From NCBI RefSeq assembly GCF_014207745.1, contig NZ_JACHJB010000001.1:2294001-2358000 (forward strand): 64,000 nucleotides of DNA, in the 5' to 3' direction. This document shows, piece by piece, positions 25,077-33,439 of this stretch (positions within the stretch are counted from its first letter, which is position 1; each line of letters opens with the position of its first letter). This DNA is from Nonomuraea muscovyensis. Its GTDB lineage: Bacteria; Actinomycetota; Actinomycetes; Streptosporangiales; Streptosporangiaceae. A model generated the notes under the pieces. The model ran no database searches, was not told where the DNA came from, and saw only the letters and a program-made list of their open reading frames with translations. The position numbers and the translations under genes were made by a program.

Positions 25077-25358
25077 CTACGAACGGACGAGACGCGCGAT
25101 CGCGGCCGAGGCCTCCTTGACCTTCGCCTCCGCCTCGGGTCCGCCGTTGTTGATCGCGTCCGCGACGCAGTGCGAGATGTGCTCCTCCAGCAGGCCCAGG
25201 GCCACCGCCTGCAGGGCGCGCGTCGCAGCGGACACCTGGGTGAGGATGTCGATGCAGTAGGCGTCCTCGTCGACCATGCGCTGCAGGCCTCTGATCTGGC
25301 CCTCGATCCGCCTGAGCCGCGTCAGGTATGCCTGCTTGTCCGCCGTGTAGCCATGCAT
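25077..25358 (-). CDS. csoR: CsoR-family copper-sensing repressor
   Basis: A 93-residue all-helical metal-sensing repressor. The Cu(I) ligands expected for CsoR are present: Cys35 in DAYCIDIL, and His60 and Cys64 in EEHISHC, with the same spacing as Mycobacterium tuberculosis CsoR (Cys36, His61, Cys65). The ATG at 25358 gives the usual N-terminus (YTADKQAYLTRLRRIEGQIRGLQRMV). Cu(I) binding releases it from DNA. No copper chaperone or P-type ATPase is next to it, so its targets, apart from itself, lie elsewhere. Confidence 0.92.
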   Translation of the reverse strand: MHGYTADKQAYLTRLRRIEGQIRGLQRMVDEDAYCIDILTQVSAATRALQAVALGLLEEHISHCVADAINNGGPEAEAKVKEASAAIARLVRS

Positions 25359-25367
25359 GCCCACCAC

Positions 25368-25386
25368 GATACCCGTAACCCGTATC
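25368..25386 (-). promoter_or_regulatory. Candidate CsoR operator
   Basis: GATACCCGTAACCCGTATC: GATAC and GTATC arms flank a C-rich core, nine bases before the csoR start. CsoR sites are typically TA-flanked G/C tracts, so autoregulation is plausible. The right end stops three bases short of the upstream glycosyltransferase stop codon. Confidence 0.45.
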
Positions 25387-25389
25387 ACG

Positions 25390-26457
25390 TCAGCGGAGCT
25401 CGGAGATCAGCTTCTCCCACTGCGTGCCGACCTCGTCGGCGGAGTGCCGGACGGCCGTCTCCAGCGCACCGGCGGCCAGCGAGCGCCGCCTGCGCTCGTC
25501 GTCGATCAGCGCGAGCAACGCCATGGCCAGCAGCTCCAGGTCGCCCTCGACCTCGGGCACTAGCACCCCGTTGTAGCCGGTCGCCACGAACTCCGCCGGC
25601 CCCCGCGCCCCCTCGAACGCCACCACCGGCACCCCGCATCCCATGGCCTCCAGCACGGTCATGCCCAGGTCGCCGCTGCGCGAGGTGTTGGCCACGATCG
25701 ACGCCTTGGCGAACTCCCCCGCCAGGTCGGGCGTCGTGCCCATGAAGTAGACGTGGTTGTGCAGGTCGAGCTCGCTGACCAGGCCGCGCAGCCGCCGCTC
25801 CTCGGGGCCGCCGCCGTACAGGCGCAGCCGCCAGTCGGGCCGCTTGTCGGCCACCGTGGCGAACGCCCTGATCAGCCGGTCGTACGCCTTGACGGGCACC
25901 CACCGGCCGCCCGCCGCGACGATGCGGTTGTCCATCCGGGAGCGCGGCCACGGCCCGCTCGGCAGCGCGTCGGGCACGGTGCGCACGACCGGCCCGCCGT
26001 CCAGCAGCCCGGTCCACTCCGCTTCGGTGCTCTCCATGGCGGTGACGACCGCGTCGAGCCGGGGATAGAACTTTCGCACCGGCGCGGGCACCGCCGGACG
26101 GCTCCACTCGCGGGCCAGCTTGAGCACCTCGCGCGGCGCGTGCCTGGCCGCCTGGACGCCCAGCGACGGCCTGGTCGTGATCAGCACGTCGGACCTGAGC
26201 GTGCGCAGCAGCCGCCATAGCGCGACCTCGGTGCGCATCTGACCGCGCGGGAGCAGGTGCCGCGTGCCGGGCCTGGCGTCGATCACCGACCGCATGGTCA
26301 CATTGGGCGCCACGGGGAAGAACGGCTTGTCCCGGTGCCGCCTGATGCTGATCACCTCGACGTCGTGCCGCTCGGCGAGCGCCCCGGCCAGGTTGAGCGT
26401 GGAGCGGACGTCGCCCCGCATGCCGTACGCGGAGGAGAGCATCAGGCTGATCTTCAC
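25390..26457 (-). CDS. GT4-type (GT-B) glycosyltransferase
   Basis: A 355-residue family-4-like glycosyltransferase. The N-domain starts VKISLMLSSAYGMRGDVRSTLNLAGALA, with the Gly-rich acceptor loop. The C-domain carries RIVAAGGRWVPVKAYDRLIRAF, LYGGGPEERRLRGLVSELDLHNHVYFMG and the E-x7-E type MTVLEAMGCGVPVVAFEGARGPAE. Donor and acceptor are unknown. It starts with GTG at 26457, overlapping the stop of the upstream gene by four bases (GTGA), so the two form an operon and likely work on the same cell-surface polymer (inference). Confidence 0.85.
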   Translation of the reverse strand: MKISLMLSSAYGMRGDVRSTLNLAGALAERHDVEVISIRRHRDKPFFPVAPNVTMRSVIDARPGTRHLLPRGQMRTEVALWRLLRTLRSDVLITTRPSLGVQAARHAPREVLKLAREWSRPAVPAPVRKFYPRLDAVVTAMESTEAEWTGLLDGGPVVRTVPDALPSGPWPRSRMDNRIVAAGGRWVPVKAYDRLIRAFATVADKRPDWRLRLYGGGPEERRLRGLVSELDLHNHVYFMGTTPDLAGEFAKASIVANTSRSGDLGMTVLEAMGCGVPVVAFEGARGPAEFVATGYNGVLVPEVEGDLELLAMALLALIDDERRRRSLAAGALETAVRHSADEVGTQWEKLISELR

Positions 26458-27251
26458 CCGCCCACCTCGATGCGCAGCTCGTCGTCGGCGGTGTAGCAGG
26501 GCCGGATGGGCACGCCGTCGATCCTGGCCGACGGATAGTGCAGGCGGCGCCGTTTGCCGTCGACGTCGTCGAGGCGGGAGCCGAGTTTGAGCGGCCTGGC
26601 CACGCCCTCCACCTCCAGCGACGGCTCCCACGTGCCGGACCCCTCGGGATCAGCGGCGAGCACGTCCACCAGGGAGAACGCGGCGTGGAAGCGCACTCCC
26701 TGCACGGTGGCCGAGGCGCGTACCATGGAGTCGTCGGACTGCCTGCGCTGCAGCGACAGCCGGGCCTCGTGGCGCACGTCGTCGTCGGCCAGCCCGGTGA
26801 AGGCCAGCAGCCCGGTCACCTCGAAGCGGCCCTCCCTGAACCAGATCGCCCGCACCTCGGCGGCCGGCTCGGCATCGGCGATCTTCAGGGCGAGGTAGCC
26901 GTTGCGGGTGCGGTAGGAGCGGTAGGCCATGGTCCGCTCGCACAGCGCGTACGCGTCGAGGTGGTCGAGCGAGAAGCCCGGGTCGATGCTGCGCAGCCGG
27001 GTGCGCCTGCCGTCGCGGCGCAGGTAGGTGTCCCAGCGCCCGGCCGTGAGTCTCAGGGGCGCGAGCGAGACGGCCATGGTGGCTTCCCCCGTCCGGGCAC
27101 CCGGTGTGCCGAGCAGCACGTCACGTTCGACCCCCGTCGTCCGATGCCTGAGCACGAGCTCGGTGCCGTCCCCCAACGGCTCCTCCATGGCCAGTCTCAG
27201 GGAGAGCACGTCGGCTAGCGTGACTTCCGCGTCTGTGACCACGACGCGCAT
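26454..27251 (-). CDS. Beta-rich protein of unknown function, coupled to a glycosyltransferase
   Basis: A 265-residue soluble protein without signal peptide or membrane segment. The sequence alternates short hydrophobic strands and charged turns (RLRSIDPGFSLDHLDAY, YRTRNGYLALKI, GVRFHAAFSLVDVLA), suggesting two or three beta-sandwich domains. Sequences of this kind occur next to, or fused with, teichoic-acid and exopolysaccharide transferases in actinobacteria, but I cannot assign a family. Its stop overlaps the start of the glycosyltransferase by four bases, which is the strongest clue to its role. Confidence 0.65.
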   Translation of the reverse strand: MRVVVTDAEVTLADVLSLRLAMEEPLGDGTELVLRHRTTGVERDVLLGTPGARTGEATMAVSLAPLRLTAGRWDTYLRRDGRRTRLRSIDPGFSLDHLDAYALCERTMAYRSYRTRNGYLALKIADAEPAAEVRAIWFREGRFEVTGLLAFTGLADDDVRHEARLSLQRRQSDDSMVRASATVQGVRFHAAFSLVDVLAADPEGSGTWEPSLEVEGVARPLKLGSRLDDVDGKRRRLHYPSARIDGVPIRPCYTADDELRIEVGG

Positions 27252-27358
27252 CGCGAGCCCCCTCCCCGTCGAATGAAGCCATGCGACGTTGAGGTTACCG
27301 TGATTTTCCCGTTATGTGGATGGCAGATTTACTGCGCATCGGCCTCCTGACATGCGGA

Positions 27359-27385
27359 ACTCCTCCACAACGGCTGTGGAGGAGT
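27359..27385 (-). terminator. Probable terminator of the Fe-S oxidoreductase gene
   Basis: Perfect 11-base arms ACTCCTCCACA (27359-27369) and TGTGGAGGAGT (27375-27385) with a 5-base loop, 15 bases beyond the stop of the minus-strand gene. Confidence 0.7.
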
Positions 27386-27399
27386 CCGACTTTCCCGCG

Positions 27400-29502
27400 T
27401 CAGGAAGGGGTTTTGACCGATTTGATCAACAGCTGGGCCACGTCCACGACCTCCAGAGACTCCTTGGCCTCGCCGCTGTTCTTCTTCTCGTTGATGGCGT
27501 CGCCGAGCATCACCATGCAGAACGGGCAGGCGGTGGAGACGGTGTCGGGGTCGGTGGTCAGCGCCTCGTCCACGCGCTCGGTGTTGATGCGCTTGCCGAT
27601 GCGCTCCTCCATCCACATGCGCGCGCCGCCCGCGCCGCAGCAGAAGCCGCGGTCCTTGTGGCGGTGCATCTCCTGGGTCTGCACGCCCGGCACCTTCGAC
27701 ATGATGTCGCGCGGCTGGGAGTAGACCTTGTTGTGGCGGCCGAGGAAGCACGGGTCGTGGTAGGTGATCTTCTCCTCGATCGGGGTGACCGGGGTGAGCT
27801 TGCCCTCGTCGACCAGCTTGGCCAGCAACTGCGTGTGATGCACGACCTCGTACGTGCCGCCGAGCTGCGGATACTCGTTGGCGAGCGTGTTGAAGCAGTG
27901 GGGGCAGGTGGCGACGATCTTCTTGACGCCGGCCTCGTTGAGCGTCTCGATGTTCTGCTGGGCCAGCATGTTGAACAGGTACTCCATGCCCAGGCGGCGG
28001 GCCGGGTCACCGCTGCACGCCTCCATCGGGCCGAGCACGGCGAACTTGACGCCGGCGATGTGCAGCAGCTCGGCGACGGCCTTGGTGGTCTTCTTGGCCC
28101 GGTCCTCCAGGGCTCCCGCGCAGCCGACCCAGAAGAGGTATTCGGCGTCCTCGGGCATCTTGTCCTCGACGACCTCGACCTCGAAGTCGAGCTCGGCGAT
28201 CCAGTCGGCCCGCTTCATCTCGGACATGCCCCACGGGTTGCCCTTGTTCTCCAGGTTCTTCACCATCACTCCCGCCTCGGACGGGAACGACGACTCGACC
28301 ATCACCTGGTAGCGCCGCATGTCGAGGATGTGGTCGATGTGCTCGATGTCGACCGGGCACTGCTCGACACAGGCGCCGCAGTTGGTGCACGACCACAGGA
28401 CGTCCGGGTGGATGACGCCGTCCTCGCCGACCAGCGGCTTCTCCAGCAGCGCCAGCACGTCCGTGTCGGCGTGCTCGGTGGAGGCGCCGGCCAGCAGGTA
28501 CGGGGCCACCTTGAAGGCGTGGTCGCGCTGGTCGAGGATGAGCATCTTCGGCGACAGGGGCTTGTCGGTGTTCCACGCGGGGCACTGCGACTGGCAGCGG
28601 CCGCACTCGGTGCAGGAGTAGAAGTCGAGGAAGCCCTTCCACGTCGTGTCGCCGATCTTGCCGCGGCCGAGCCGTTCGGGGTCGAGGTCCTCGTCCTCGA
28701 AGTCGACCGGCTTGCCGTCCACGCGCAGCTCGGGCGCGGCGCCCATGGCGTCGGGGCGGCGCGAGAAGAGCACGTTCAGCGGCGCGGTGAAGATGTGCAG
28801 GTGCTTGGAGTTCACCACGATGACCAGGAACACCAGCATGAAGCCGATGTGCAGGAGCAGGGCGATCTGCTCCAGCAGGTGGCTTGCAGGCAGGACGTCG
28901 CCCAGGGCGAGCGAGACGAAGGCGCCCGCGCTGTAGGGCAGGTTGCCGTTGGCGGCCGCCGCGCCGCGCGCCAGGAACAGCGTCCAGATGATGTTGAAGA
29001 TCATGAACAGCACGAGCCAGGCGCCGCTCAGGTGGGAGCCGGAGAAGCGCGACTTGCGGCCCAGCGTCTTCGGCGAGTTCCTGACCCGGATGACGGCGAA
29101 GGCGACCAGGCCGAGGAGGCAGGCGACCGCGATGAAGTCCTGTAGGAAGCCCAGCACCGCCCACTGGCCGATCAGCGGGATGTGGAAGTCCGGCCGGCCG
29201 GTGATCGCGCCCTGGATGATCGCGCCGTACGCCTCGATGTAGACGGTCAGCAGGATGAAGAACGCCCACATGACGAAGAAGTGGGCCACGCCCGACGGCG
29301 TCCACTTGAGCAGCTTCTTCTGGCCGAACACCTCGACGAGCTGCGCCTTGACCTCGTCGGCCGCGTGCGCCCTGGCGTACTCGACGCGCTCGGGGGCGGG
29401 TGGGCCGACCGTGGCCAGCCTGTAGAGGAACATCGTCCGGCGGCCGGCCACGGCCACCGCCGAGACGGTCATGATGAGTCCGATGACGGCTACCCAGAGC
29501 AC
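27400..29502 (-). CDS. Membrane (Fe-S) oxidoreductase with two 4Fe-4S clusters and CCG domains (HdrD/GlpC-like)
   Basis: A 700-residue membrane-bound electron-transfer protein. The first 280 residues hold about six membrane helices of a nitrate-reductase-gamma-like module, with histidines suited to haem. Two [4Fe-4S] motifs follow near residues 292 and 360: CTECGRCQSQCP and CTNCGACVEQCP. The C-terminal half has two cysteine-rich CCG domains (CPHCFNTL, HDPCFLGRHN, GFCCGAGGARMW). Such proteins move electrons between soluble flavoproteins (for example ETF, in fatty-acid oxidation) and quinones or heterodisulfides. The GTG at 29502 follows GGGAGG. No electron-transfer flavoprotein genes are next to it. 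Confidence 0.85.
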   Translation of the reverse strand: MLWVAVIGLIMTVSAVAVAGRRTMFLYRLATVGPPAPERVEYARAHAADEVKAQLVEVFGQKKLLKWTPSGVAHFFVMWAFFILLTVYIEAYGAIIQGAITGRPDFHIPLIGQWAVLGFLQDFIAVACLLGLVAFAVIRVRNSPKTLGRKSRFSGSHLSGAWLVLFMIFNIIWTLFLARGAAAANGNLPYSAGAFVSLALGDVLPASHLLEQIALLLHIGFMLVFLVIVVNSKHLHIFTAPLNVLFSRRPDAMGAAPELRVDGKPVDFEDEDLDPERLGRGKIGDTTWKGFLDFYSCTECGRCQSQCPAWNTDKPLSPKMLILDQRDHAFKVAPYLLAGASTEHADTDVLALLEKPLVGEDGVIHPDVLWSCTNCGACVEQCPVDIEHIDHILDMRRYQVMVESSFPSEAGVMVKNLENKGNPWGMSEMKRADWIAELDFEVEVVEDKMPEDAEYLFWVGCAGALEDRAKKTTKAVAELLHIAGVKFAVLGPMEACSGDPARRLGMEYLFNMLAQQNIETLNEAGVKKIVATCPHCFNTLANEYPQLGGTYEVVHHTQLLAKLVDEGKLTPVTPIEEKITYHDPCFLGRHNKVYSQPRDIMSKVPGVQTQEMHRHKDRGFCCGAGGARMWMEERIGKRINTERVDEALTTDPDTVSTACPFCMVMLGDAINEKKNSGEAKESLEVVDVAQLLIKSVKTPS

Positions 29503-29648
29503 GGGCCCTCCCACAGACGACGTTGGCTGCCAGCGTACGACGCCGGTCATCCACGCAATGACCAGGTCACCCCGGAATCCTACCCGCGAGTAACATTCTG
29601 GGGTAACGCGACCCACCCTACGGGCCGCCGACCCTCCAGAACAGTGCT

Positions 29649-30230
29649 CTACCCCGTGAAGTAGCGCTGGATCGTGGGCGCCAGCAGTTCGACCAGCTCC
29701 TCCGGGTCGGCGCTGGCCATGGGCTCCAGCCTCAGCACGTAGCGGGCCATCAGCACGCCGAACATCTGCGCGAACGCGGCCTCGATGCGCAGGTGCGGCA
29801 CGTCCAGCGTCTGGCTCACCCGCAGCAGCAGCGCGTTGGAGAGGAACTCCCGGAAGATCCCGGCCGCCTGCTCGTGGGTCATCGCCGAGCGGATCAGCGC
29901 GATCATCGGCTCGCGGGTCTCGGGCGTGGCGGTGACCGTCAGGATCAGCCGGACCAGCCGCTCCCCGATCTGCTCCCGCGGGCCGTCGAGCACCGTGGGC
30001 ACGACCACGTCGGGAGTGAGCGGCAACTGCATCGCCGCCGCGAACATGTTCTCCTTCGTCGCGAAGTAGTGGTGCACGAGTGCCGGGTCGACCCGCGCCT
30101 CCCGCGCGATGCCGCGCACCGTGGCCTTGTCGAAGCCCTTCTCGGCGAACACCCGCCGCGCCGCCGCCAGGATCTCGCCGCGCGTGTCGGCCGAACCGGG
30201 CCTGCGGCCCGGCCGTCGCCCGGTCGTCAC
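29649..30230 (-). CDS. TetR-family transcriptional regulator
   Basis: A 193-residue regulator. The helix-turn-helix is residues 15-60: TRGEILAAARRVFAEKGFDKATVRGIAREARVDPALVHHYFATKENMF. The C-terminal part matches the TetR_C group with ALIRSAMTHEQAAGIFREFL. The GTG at 30230 overlaps the stop of the methyltransferase by four bases, making it the last gene of a three-gene operon. Confidence 0.9.
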   Translation of the reverse strand: MTTGRRPGRRPGSADTRGEILAAARRVFAEKGFDKATVRGIAREARVDPALVHHYFATKENMFAAAMQLPLTPDVVVPTVLDGPREQIGERLVRLILTVTATPETREPMIALIRSAMTHEQAAGIFREFLSNALLLRVSQTLDVPHLRIEAAFAQMFGVLMARYVLRLEPMASADPEELVELLAPTIQRYFTG

Positions 30231-31015
30231 CGCCCCACCGCGAGGTAGACGCGCATCGGCACCGACACCACGCCGCCGGGGAACGTCCTGCGCAGCTCCG
30301 CCCGCTGCCGGTCCACCAGCGCGTCGGCCGCCCGCGGCGGCAGCTCGGCCATGTAGGAGTGGGAGCGCAGGCCGAGCAGGAACTCCTCGATGCCGGCCAG
30401 CCGGGTCCACGGGATCCAGCGCTCGGCGACCACCTCGAAGGCCGCGGCGATGGGCGGCACCGACCACTCCTCCAGCGCCTGCCCCCAGTAGGCCGGGCAC
30501 TCCTCCGCCAGCCGCGCCTCGTAGGCGGCCAGCCAGTCGGCCTGCCGGGCGTCGGTGAGGTTCCAGCAGCCGGCGATCGCGCCGCCGGGACGCAGCACCC
30601 GCCTCGCCTCCGCGATCGAGGCCACCGGGTCGAGCCAGTGCCAGGACTGCGCGTACGTCACCAGGTCGGCCACCCCGTCGGCCAGCGGCAGCGCGTTGCC
30701 GTCGGCCCGCACCGCCGGGCAGGCCGCCGTGCCTGCCGCCGGGCCGTCGTCCTCACCGGACCGGGACACCAGGCGGGTCAGCATCTCCGCGCTCGGATCG
30801 ACGGCGACCACCCGGGAGCCGCGCGCCCGCAGGGCCCGCGTCAGGATGCCCGTGCCCGCGCCGACGTCGACCGCCGTCGCGCCGGCCAGGTCGACGCCCG
30901 ACACCTCCGCCAATGCCGCGAACAGCTCGTCGGGATAGGACGGCCGGCCCGCGTCGTAGGCGTCGGCGACGCCGTCGAACACGCGGGCCAGCTCGCGCAT
31001 CGGCCCCACGCTCAT
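30227..31015 (-). CDS. Class I SAM-dependent methyltransferase
   Basis: A 262-residue methyltransferase. Motif I is [17 protein letters not shown], followed by [11 protein letters not shown], and motif IV/post-I region [14 protein letters not shown]; the start ([26 protein letters not shown]) is typical of the Methyltransf_11 group that includes trans-aconitate and small-molecule enzymes. The substrate is unknown. It overlaps both neighbours by four bases and is therefore coupled to the isomerase and the TetR gene. Confidence 0.87.
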   Translation of the reverse strand: MSVGPMRELARVFDGVADAYDAGRPSYPDELFAALAEVSGVDLAGATAVDVGAGTGILTRALRARGSRVVAVDPSAEMLTRLVSRSGEDDGPAAGTAACPAVRADGNALPLADGVADLVTYAQSWHWLDPVASIAEARRVLRPGGAIAGCWNLTDARQADWLAAYEARLAEECPAYWGQALEEWSVPPIAAAFEVVAERWIPWTRLAGIEEFLLGLRSHSYMAELPPRAADALVDRQRAELRRTFPGGVVSVPMRVYLAVGR

Positions 31016-31821
31016 GCGGAGGCCGCCAGGTGCAGCCGGGCGAACGCGAGCGCCTCGGCCAGGTCGTCGATCCGCTCGGTGCGGCTGGCCGCCTTGCGCG
31101 TGTTGATCTCCAGCACGACCAGACCGGTGTAGCCGGAGCCGGCCAGCCGTTCGAGGATCTGCGCGCACGGCTGGTTGCCGCGGCCGGGAACGAGGTGCTC
31201 GTCCTTGTTGGTCACGCCGACGCCGTCGGCCAGGTGGAGGTGGGCCAGCCGGTCGCCGAGCTTGGTCGCCATCTCCATCGCGTCGGAGCCGGACACGGCG
31301 GTGTGCGACAGGTCGAGGGTGACCTGCGGGAAGTCGAAGTCGATGGGGTTCCAGTCGGGAGAGTAGGGCACCACGTCGTTGTTCCGCGCCCGCAGGGGGA
31401 ACATGTTCTCCACCGCGAACATGATGTCGGTCTCCTCGCGCATGCGGGCGAGCCCGGTCTCGAAGTCGCGCGCGTAGTCGCGCTGCCAGCGGAACGGCGG
31501 GTGCACCACCACGGCCGAGGCGCCGAGCCGCTCGGCCGCCTTGCGCGCCCTGACCAGCTTGGCCCACGGGTCGCGGCCCCACACGCGCTGCGTGACCAGG
31601 AGACACGGCGCGTGGATGGCGAGCACGGGCACCTGGTAGTGGTCGGACAGCCGTTCGATCACGTCGATGTCCTGGCTCACCGGATCGGCGCCGACCATGA
31701 TCTCGACACCGTCGTAGCCCAGGCGGGCGGCCAGTTCGAACGCGTCGGGGGTGCGTTCGGGGTATACCGAGGCGGTGGACAATGCGATCTTCGCATTGGG
31801 CACGCGGATGACATCAGCCAC
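31012..31821 (-). CDS. Sugar phosphate isomerase/epimerase-like TIM barrel
   Basis: A 269-residue AP-endonuclease-2/xylose-isomerase-like barrel. Seen: [76 protein letters not shown] and [10 protein letters not shown], with the Glu/His/Asp/Glu metal-ligand order of the family. The substrate is unknown. First gene of the isomerase-methyltransferase-tetR operon; divergent from another methyltransferase across 55 bases. Confidence 0.86.
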   Translation of the reverse strand: MADVIRVPNAKIALSTASVYPERTPDAFELAARLGYDGVEIMVGADPVSQDIDVIERLSDHYQVPVLAIHAPCLLVTQRVWGRDPWAKLVRARKAAERLGASAVVVHPPFRWQRDYARDFETGLARMREETDIMFAVENMFPLRARNNDVVPYSPDWNPIDFDFPQVTLDLSHTAVSGSDAMEMATKLGDRLAHLHLADGVGVTNKDEHLVPGRGNQPCAQILERLAGSGYTGLVVLEINTRKAASRTERIDDLAEALAFARLHLAASA

Positions 31822-31876
31822 GCTGCCAGCCTAAGCCGGTGACAGGGTTCTGGCGCGCGACCCCTACGGTTGGGTC

Positions 31877-32575
31877 ATGCCCCGGATCGCCAAAGGAGCC
31901 GTCCCGAGCCCCAACATCTGGAACACGCCGCAGGTCTACGAGGTGGAGAACCGCGCCGTCGACCCGGACGGCGCGGCGAACGCCGCCATGCGGGCGCTGC
32001 GGTCGTGGGACGGCGCCACGGTGCTCGACATCGGCTGCGGCACCGGCTACCACCTGCCCGGCCTCGCCGCCGAGGCGGCCCGGGTGATCGGCGTCGAACC
32101 GCACGGCGACCTGGTCGCGCTGGCCCGCCGCCGCTGTGCCGGCCTGGCCGGCGTCGAGGTGCACACCGCCGTCGCGCAGGACCTGCCGCTGCCCGACGCC
32201 TCGGTGGACGTGGCGATCGCGCGCTGGGCGTACTTCTTCGGCCCCGGCTGCGAGCCCGGCCTGCGCGAGCTGTCACGGGTGGTGCGGCGGGGCGGCGCGG
32301 CCTTCGTCATCGACCTGGACGCGACACGGGGGCCCTTCGGGCGGTGGTTCTCCCGTACGGTGCCCGGCTACGACGCCCGCGGAGTGGAGGCCTTCTGGGA
32401 CCGGCACGGCTGGCAGCGGCGGCCGCTCGACCTGCGGATGGCGTTCGAGCGGCGGGCCGACCTGGAGGCGGTGCTGCGGATCGAGTTCGCCCCCACGGTG
32501 GCCGAGCAGGCGATCGCGGAGACGCCCGGCCTGGAACTGGCCTATCCGAACGTCCTGCGCTGGCGTCACTTCTGA
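31877..32575 (+). CDS. Class I SAM-dependent methyltransferase
   Basis: A 232-residue methyltransferase. Motif I TVLDIGCGTGYHLPGLA, then RVIGVEPHGDLVALARRR, and ASVDVAIARWAYFFGPG in the motif IV place; LRELSRVVRRGGAAFVIDLD closes the fold. It is unrelated in detail to the methyltransferase at 30227 and its substrate is unknown. The ATG at 31877 begins in PRIAKGAVPSPNIW. The MerR promoter starts five bases after its stop. Confidence 0.87.
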   Translation: MPRIAKGAVPSPNIWNTPQVYEVENRAVDPDGAANAAMRALRSWDGATVLDIGCGTGYHLPGLAAEAARVIGVEPHGDLVALARRRCAGLAGVEVHTAVAQDLPLPDASVDVAIARWAYFFGPGCEPGLRELSRVVRRGGAAFVIDLDATRGPFGRWFSRTVPGYDARGVEAFWDRHGWQRRPLDLRMAFERRADLEAVLRIEFAPTVAEQAIAETPGLELAYPNVLRWRHF

Positions 32576-32579
32576 GAGC

Positions 32580-32611
32580 TTGACCTTGACGCCGGTGTCA
32601 ATGTCTACGGT
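32580..32611 (+). promoter_or_regulatory. MerR-type promoter with overlong spacer
   Basis: TTGACC (32580-32585) and TACGGT (32606-32611) are 20 bases apart, the stretched spacing that MerR-family activators correct. The spacer holds the near-perfect dyad TTGACGCCGGTGTCAA (32586-32601). Transcription would start at about the merR ATG (32618), giving a leaderless message. Confidence 0.7.
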
Positions 32612-32617
32612 GGTGGC

Positions 32618-32992
32618 ATGCGCATCGGAGAACTGGCCGGGCGTACGGGGGTGAGCACCCGTTCGCTCCGCTACTACGAGCAGCACGGCCTGCTCACCGC
32701 CCGGCGCGGGGCCAACGGCTACCGCGAGTACACCGAGGACGACGTCAGGCTGGTGGCCGAGATCCGCTCGCGGCTGTCGGTCGGCTTCTCCCTCGAGGAC
32801 ACCCGGCCGTTCGTCGACTGCCTGCGCGCCGGACACGACACGGGCGACGCCTGCGGCGAGTCCGTCGCCGTCTACCGGCGCAAGCTCGCGGAGATCGACG
32901 ACGAGATCCGCATCCTGCTCGCCCGCCGCGCCGAGGTCGCGGCCCGGCTCGGCGCATCATGCGCCGGCTGCTTCTTCCAGGGAGAACGATGA
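32618..32992 (+). CDS. MerR-family transcriptional regulator
   Basis: A 124-residue MerR protein. The N-terminal winged helix is typical: MRIGELAGRTGVSTRSLRYYEQHGLLTARRGANGYREYTEDDV. The rest is the dimerisation helix and a short tail with cysteines (DACGES, SCAGCFF), so metal or thiol sensing is possible. It lies seven bases behind its own MerR-type promoter and overlaps the thioredoxin gene by four bases (ATGA), so the two form an operon that should respond to the same signal, most simply thiol-oxidative or electrophile stress (inference). Confidence 0.9.
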   Translation: MRIGELAGRTGVSTRSLRYYEQHGLLTARRGANGYREYTEDDVRLVAEIRSRLSVGFSLEDTRPFVDCLRAGHDTGDACGESVAVYRRKLAEIDDEIRILLARRAEVAARLGASCAGCFFQGER

Positions 32993-33294
32993 TCACGCTG
33001 ACCACGGACAACTTCGACGAGCAGGTGCTGAAGAGCGACGGGCCGGTGCTCGTGGACTTCTGGGCCGAGTGGTGCCCGCCCTGCCGGATGGTCGCCCCGG
33101 TGCTGGAGGAGATCGAGGCCGAGCACGGCCTGGCGGTGGGCAAGCTCAACACCGACGAGAACCCCGCGATCATGGCCCGCTACGGCGTGCTGAGCCTGCC
33201 GACGCTGCTGCTCTTCGAGAACGGCGAGCCGGTCAGGCAGGTCGTCGGCGCCCGCCCCAAGCGCATGCTCGTCTCCGACCTCGGCCTGGCCTGA
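32989..33294 (+). CDS. trxA: Thioredoxin with CPPC active site
   Basis: A 101-residue thioredoxin. The fold is complete: PVLVDFWAEWCPPCRMVAPVLEEI, GKLNTDENPAIMARYGVLSLPTLLLFENGE and the cis-Pro in SLPT. The active site is WCPPC rather than the usual WCGPC. A proline at the second position of the dipeptide should make the disulfide less reducing or change partners; this is inference from CXXC chemistry. It is co-expressed with merR. Confidence 0.9.
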   Translation: MITLTTDNFDEQVLKSDGPVLVDFWAEWCPPCRMVAPVLEEIEAEHGLAVGKLNTDENPAIMARYGVLSLPTLLLFENGEPVRQVVGARPKRMLVSDLGLA

Positions 33295-33302
33295 CCCCGG
33301 TC

Positions 33303-33358
33303 TGACCCCGACCCGACCCGACCCCAACCCCGACCCGACCCTGCCCGACCTGCCCGAC
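33303..33358 (+). repeat. Low-complexity CCCGACC array
   Basis: Imperfect tandem units of CCCGACC/CCCCGACC in the spacer between trxA and radA. It shows no coding potential and is a slippage-type repeat. Confidence 0.8.
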
Positions 33359-33439
33359 TGCGGCCCGGCCCGACCGCTCGCGGGGGGCGCGCGCCGCTGA
33401 TCTCCCGGATTGTCGGCGCGGGCCGCTAGCCTGCTCCGC

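Noticed and set aside
32989..33294. CPPC in thioredoxin as a sequencing error
   Set aside because: The codons are clean, the frame is intact and the neighbours are conserved, so I treat it as real.
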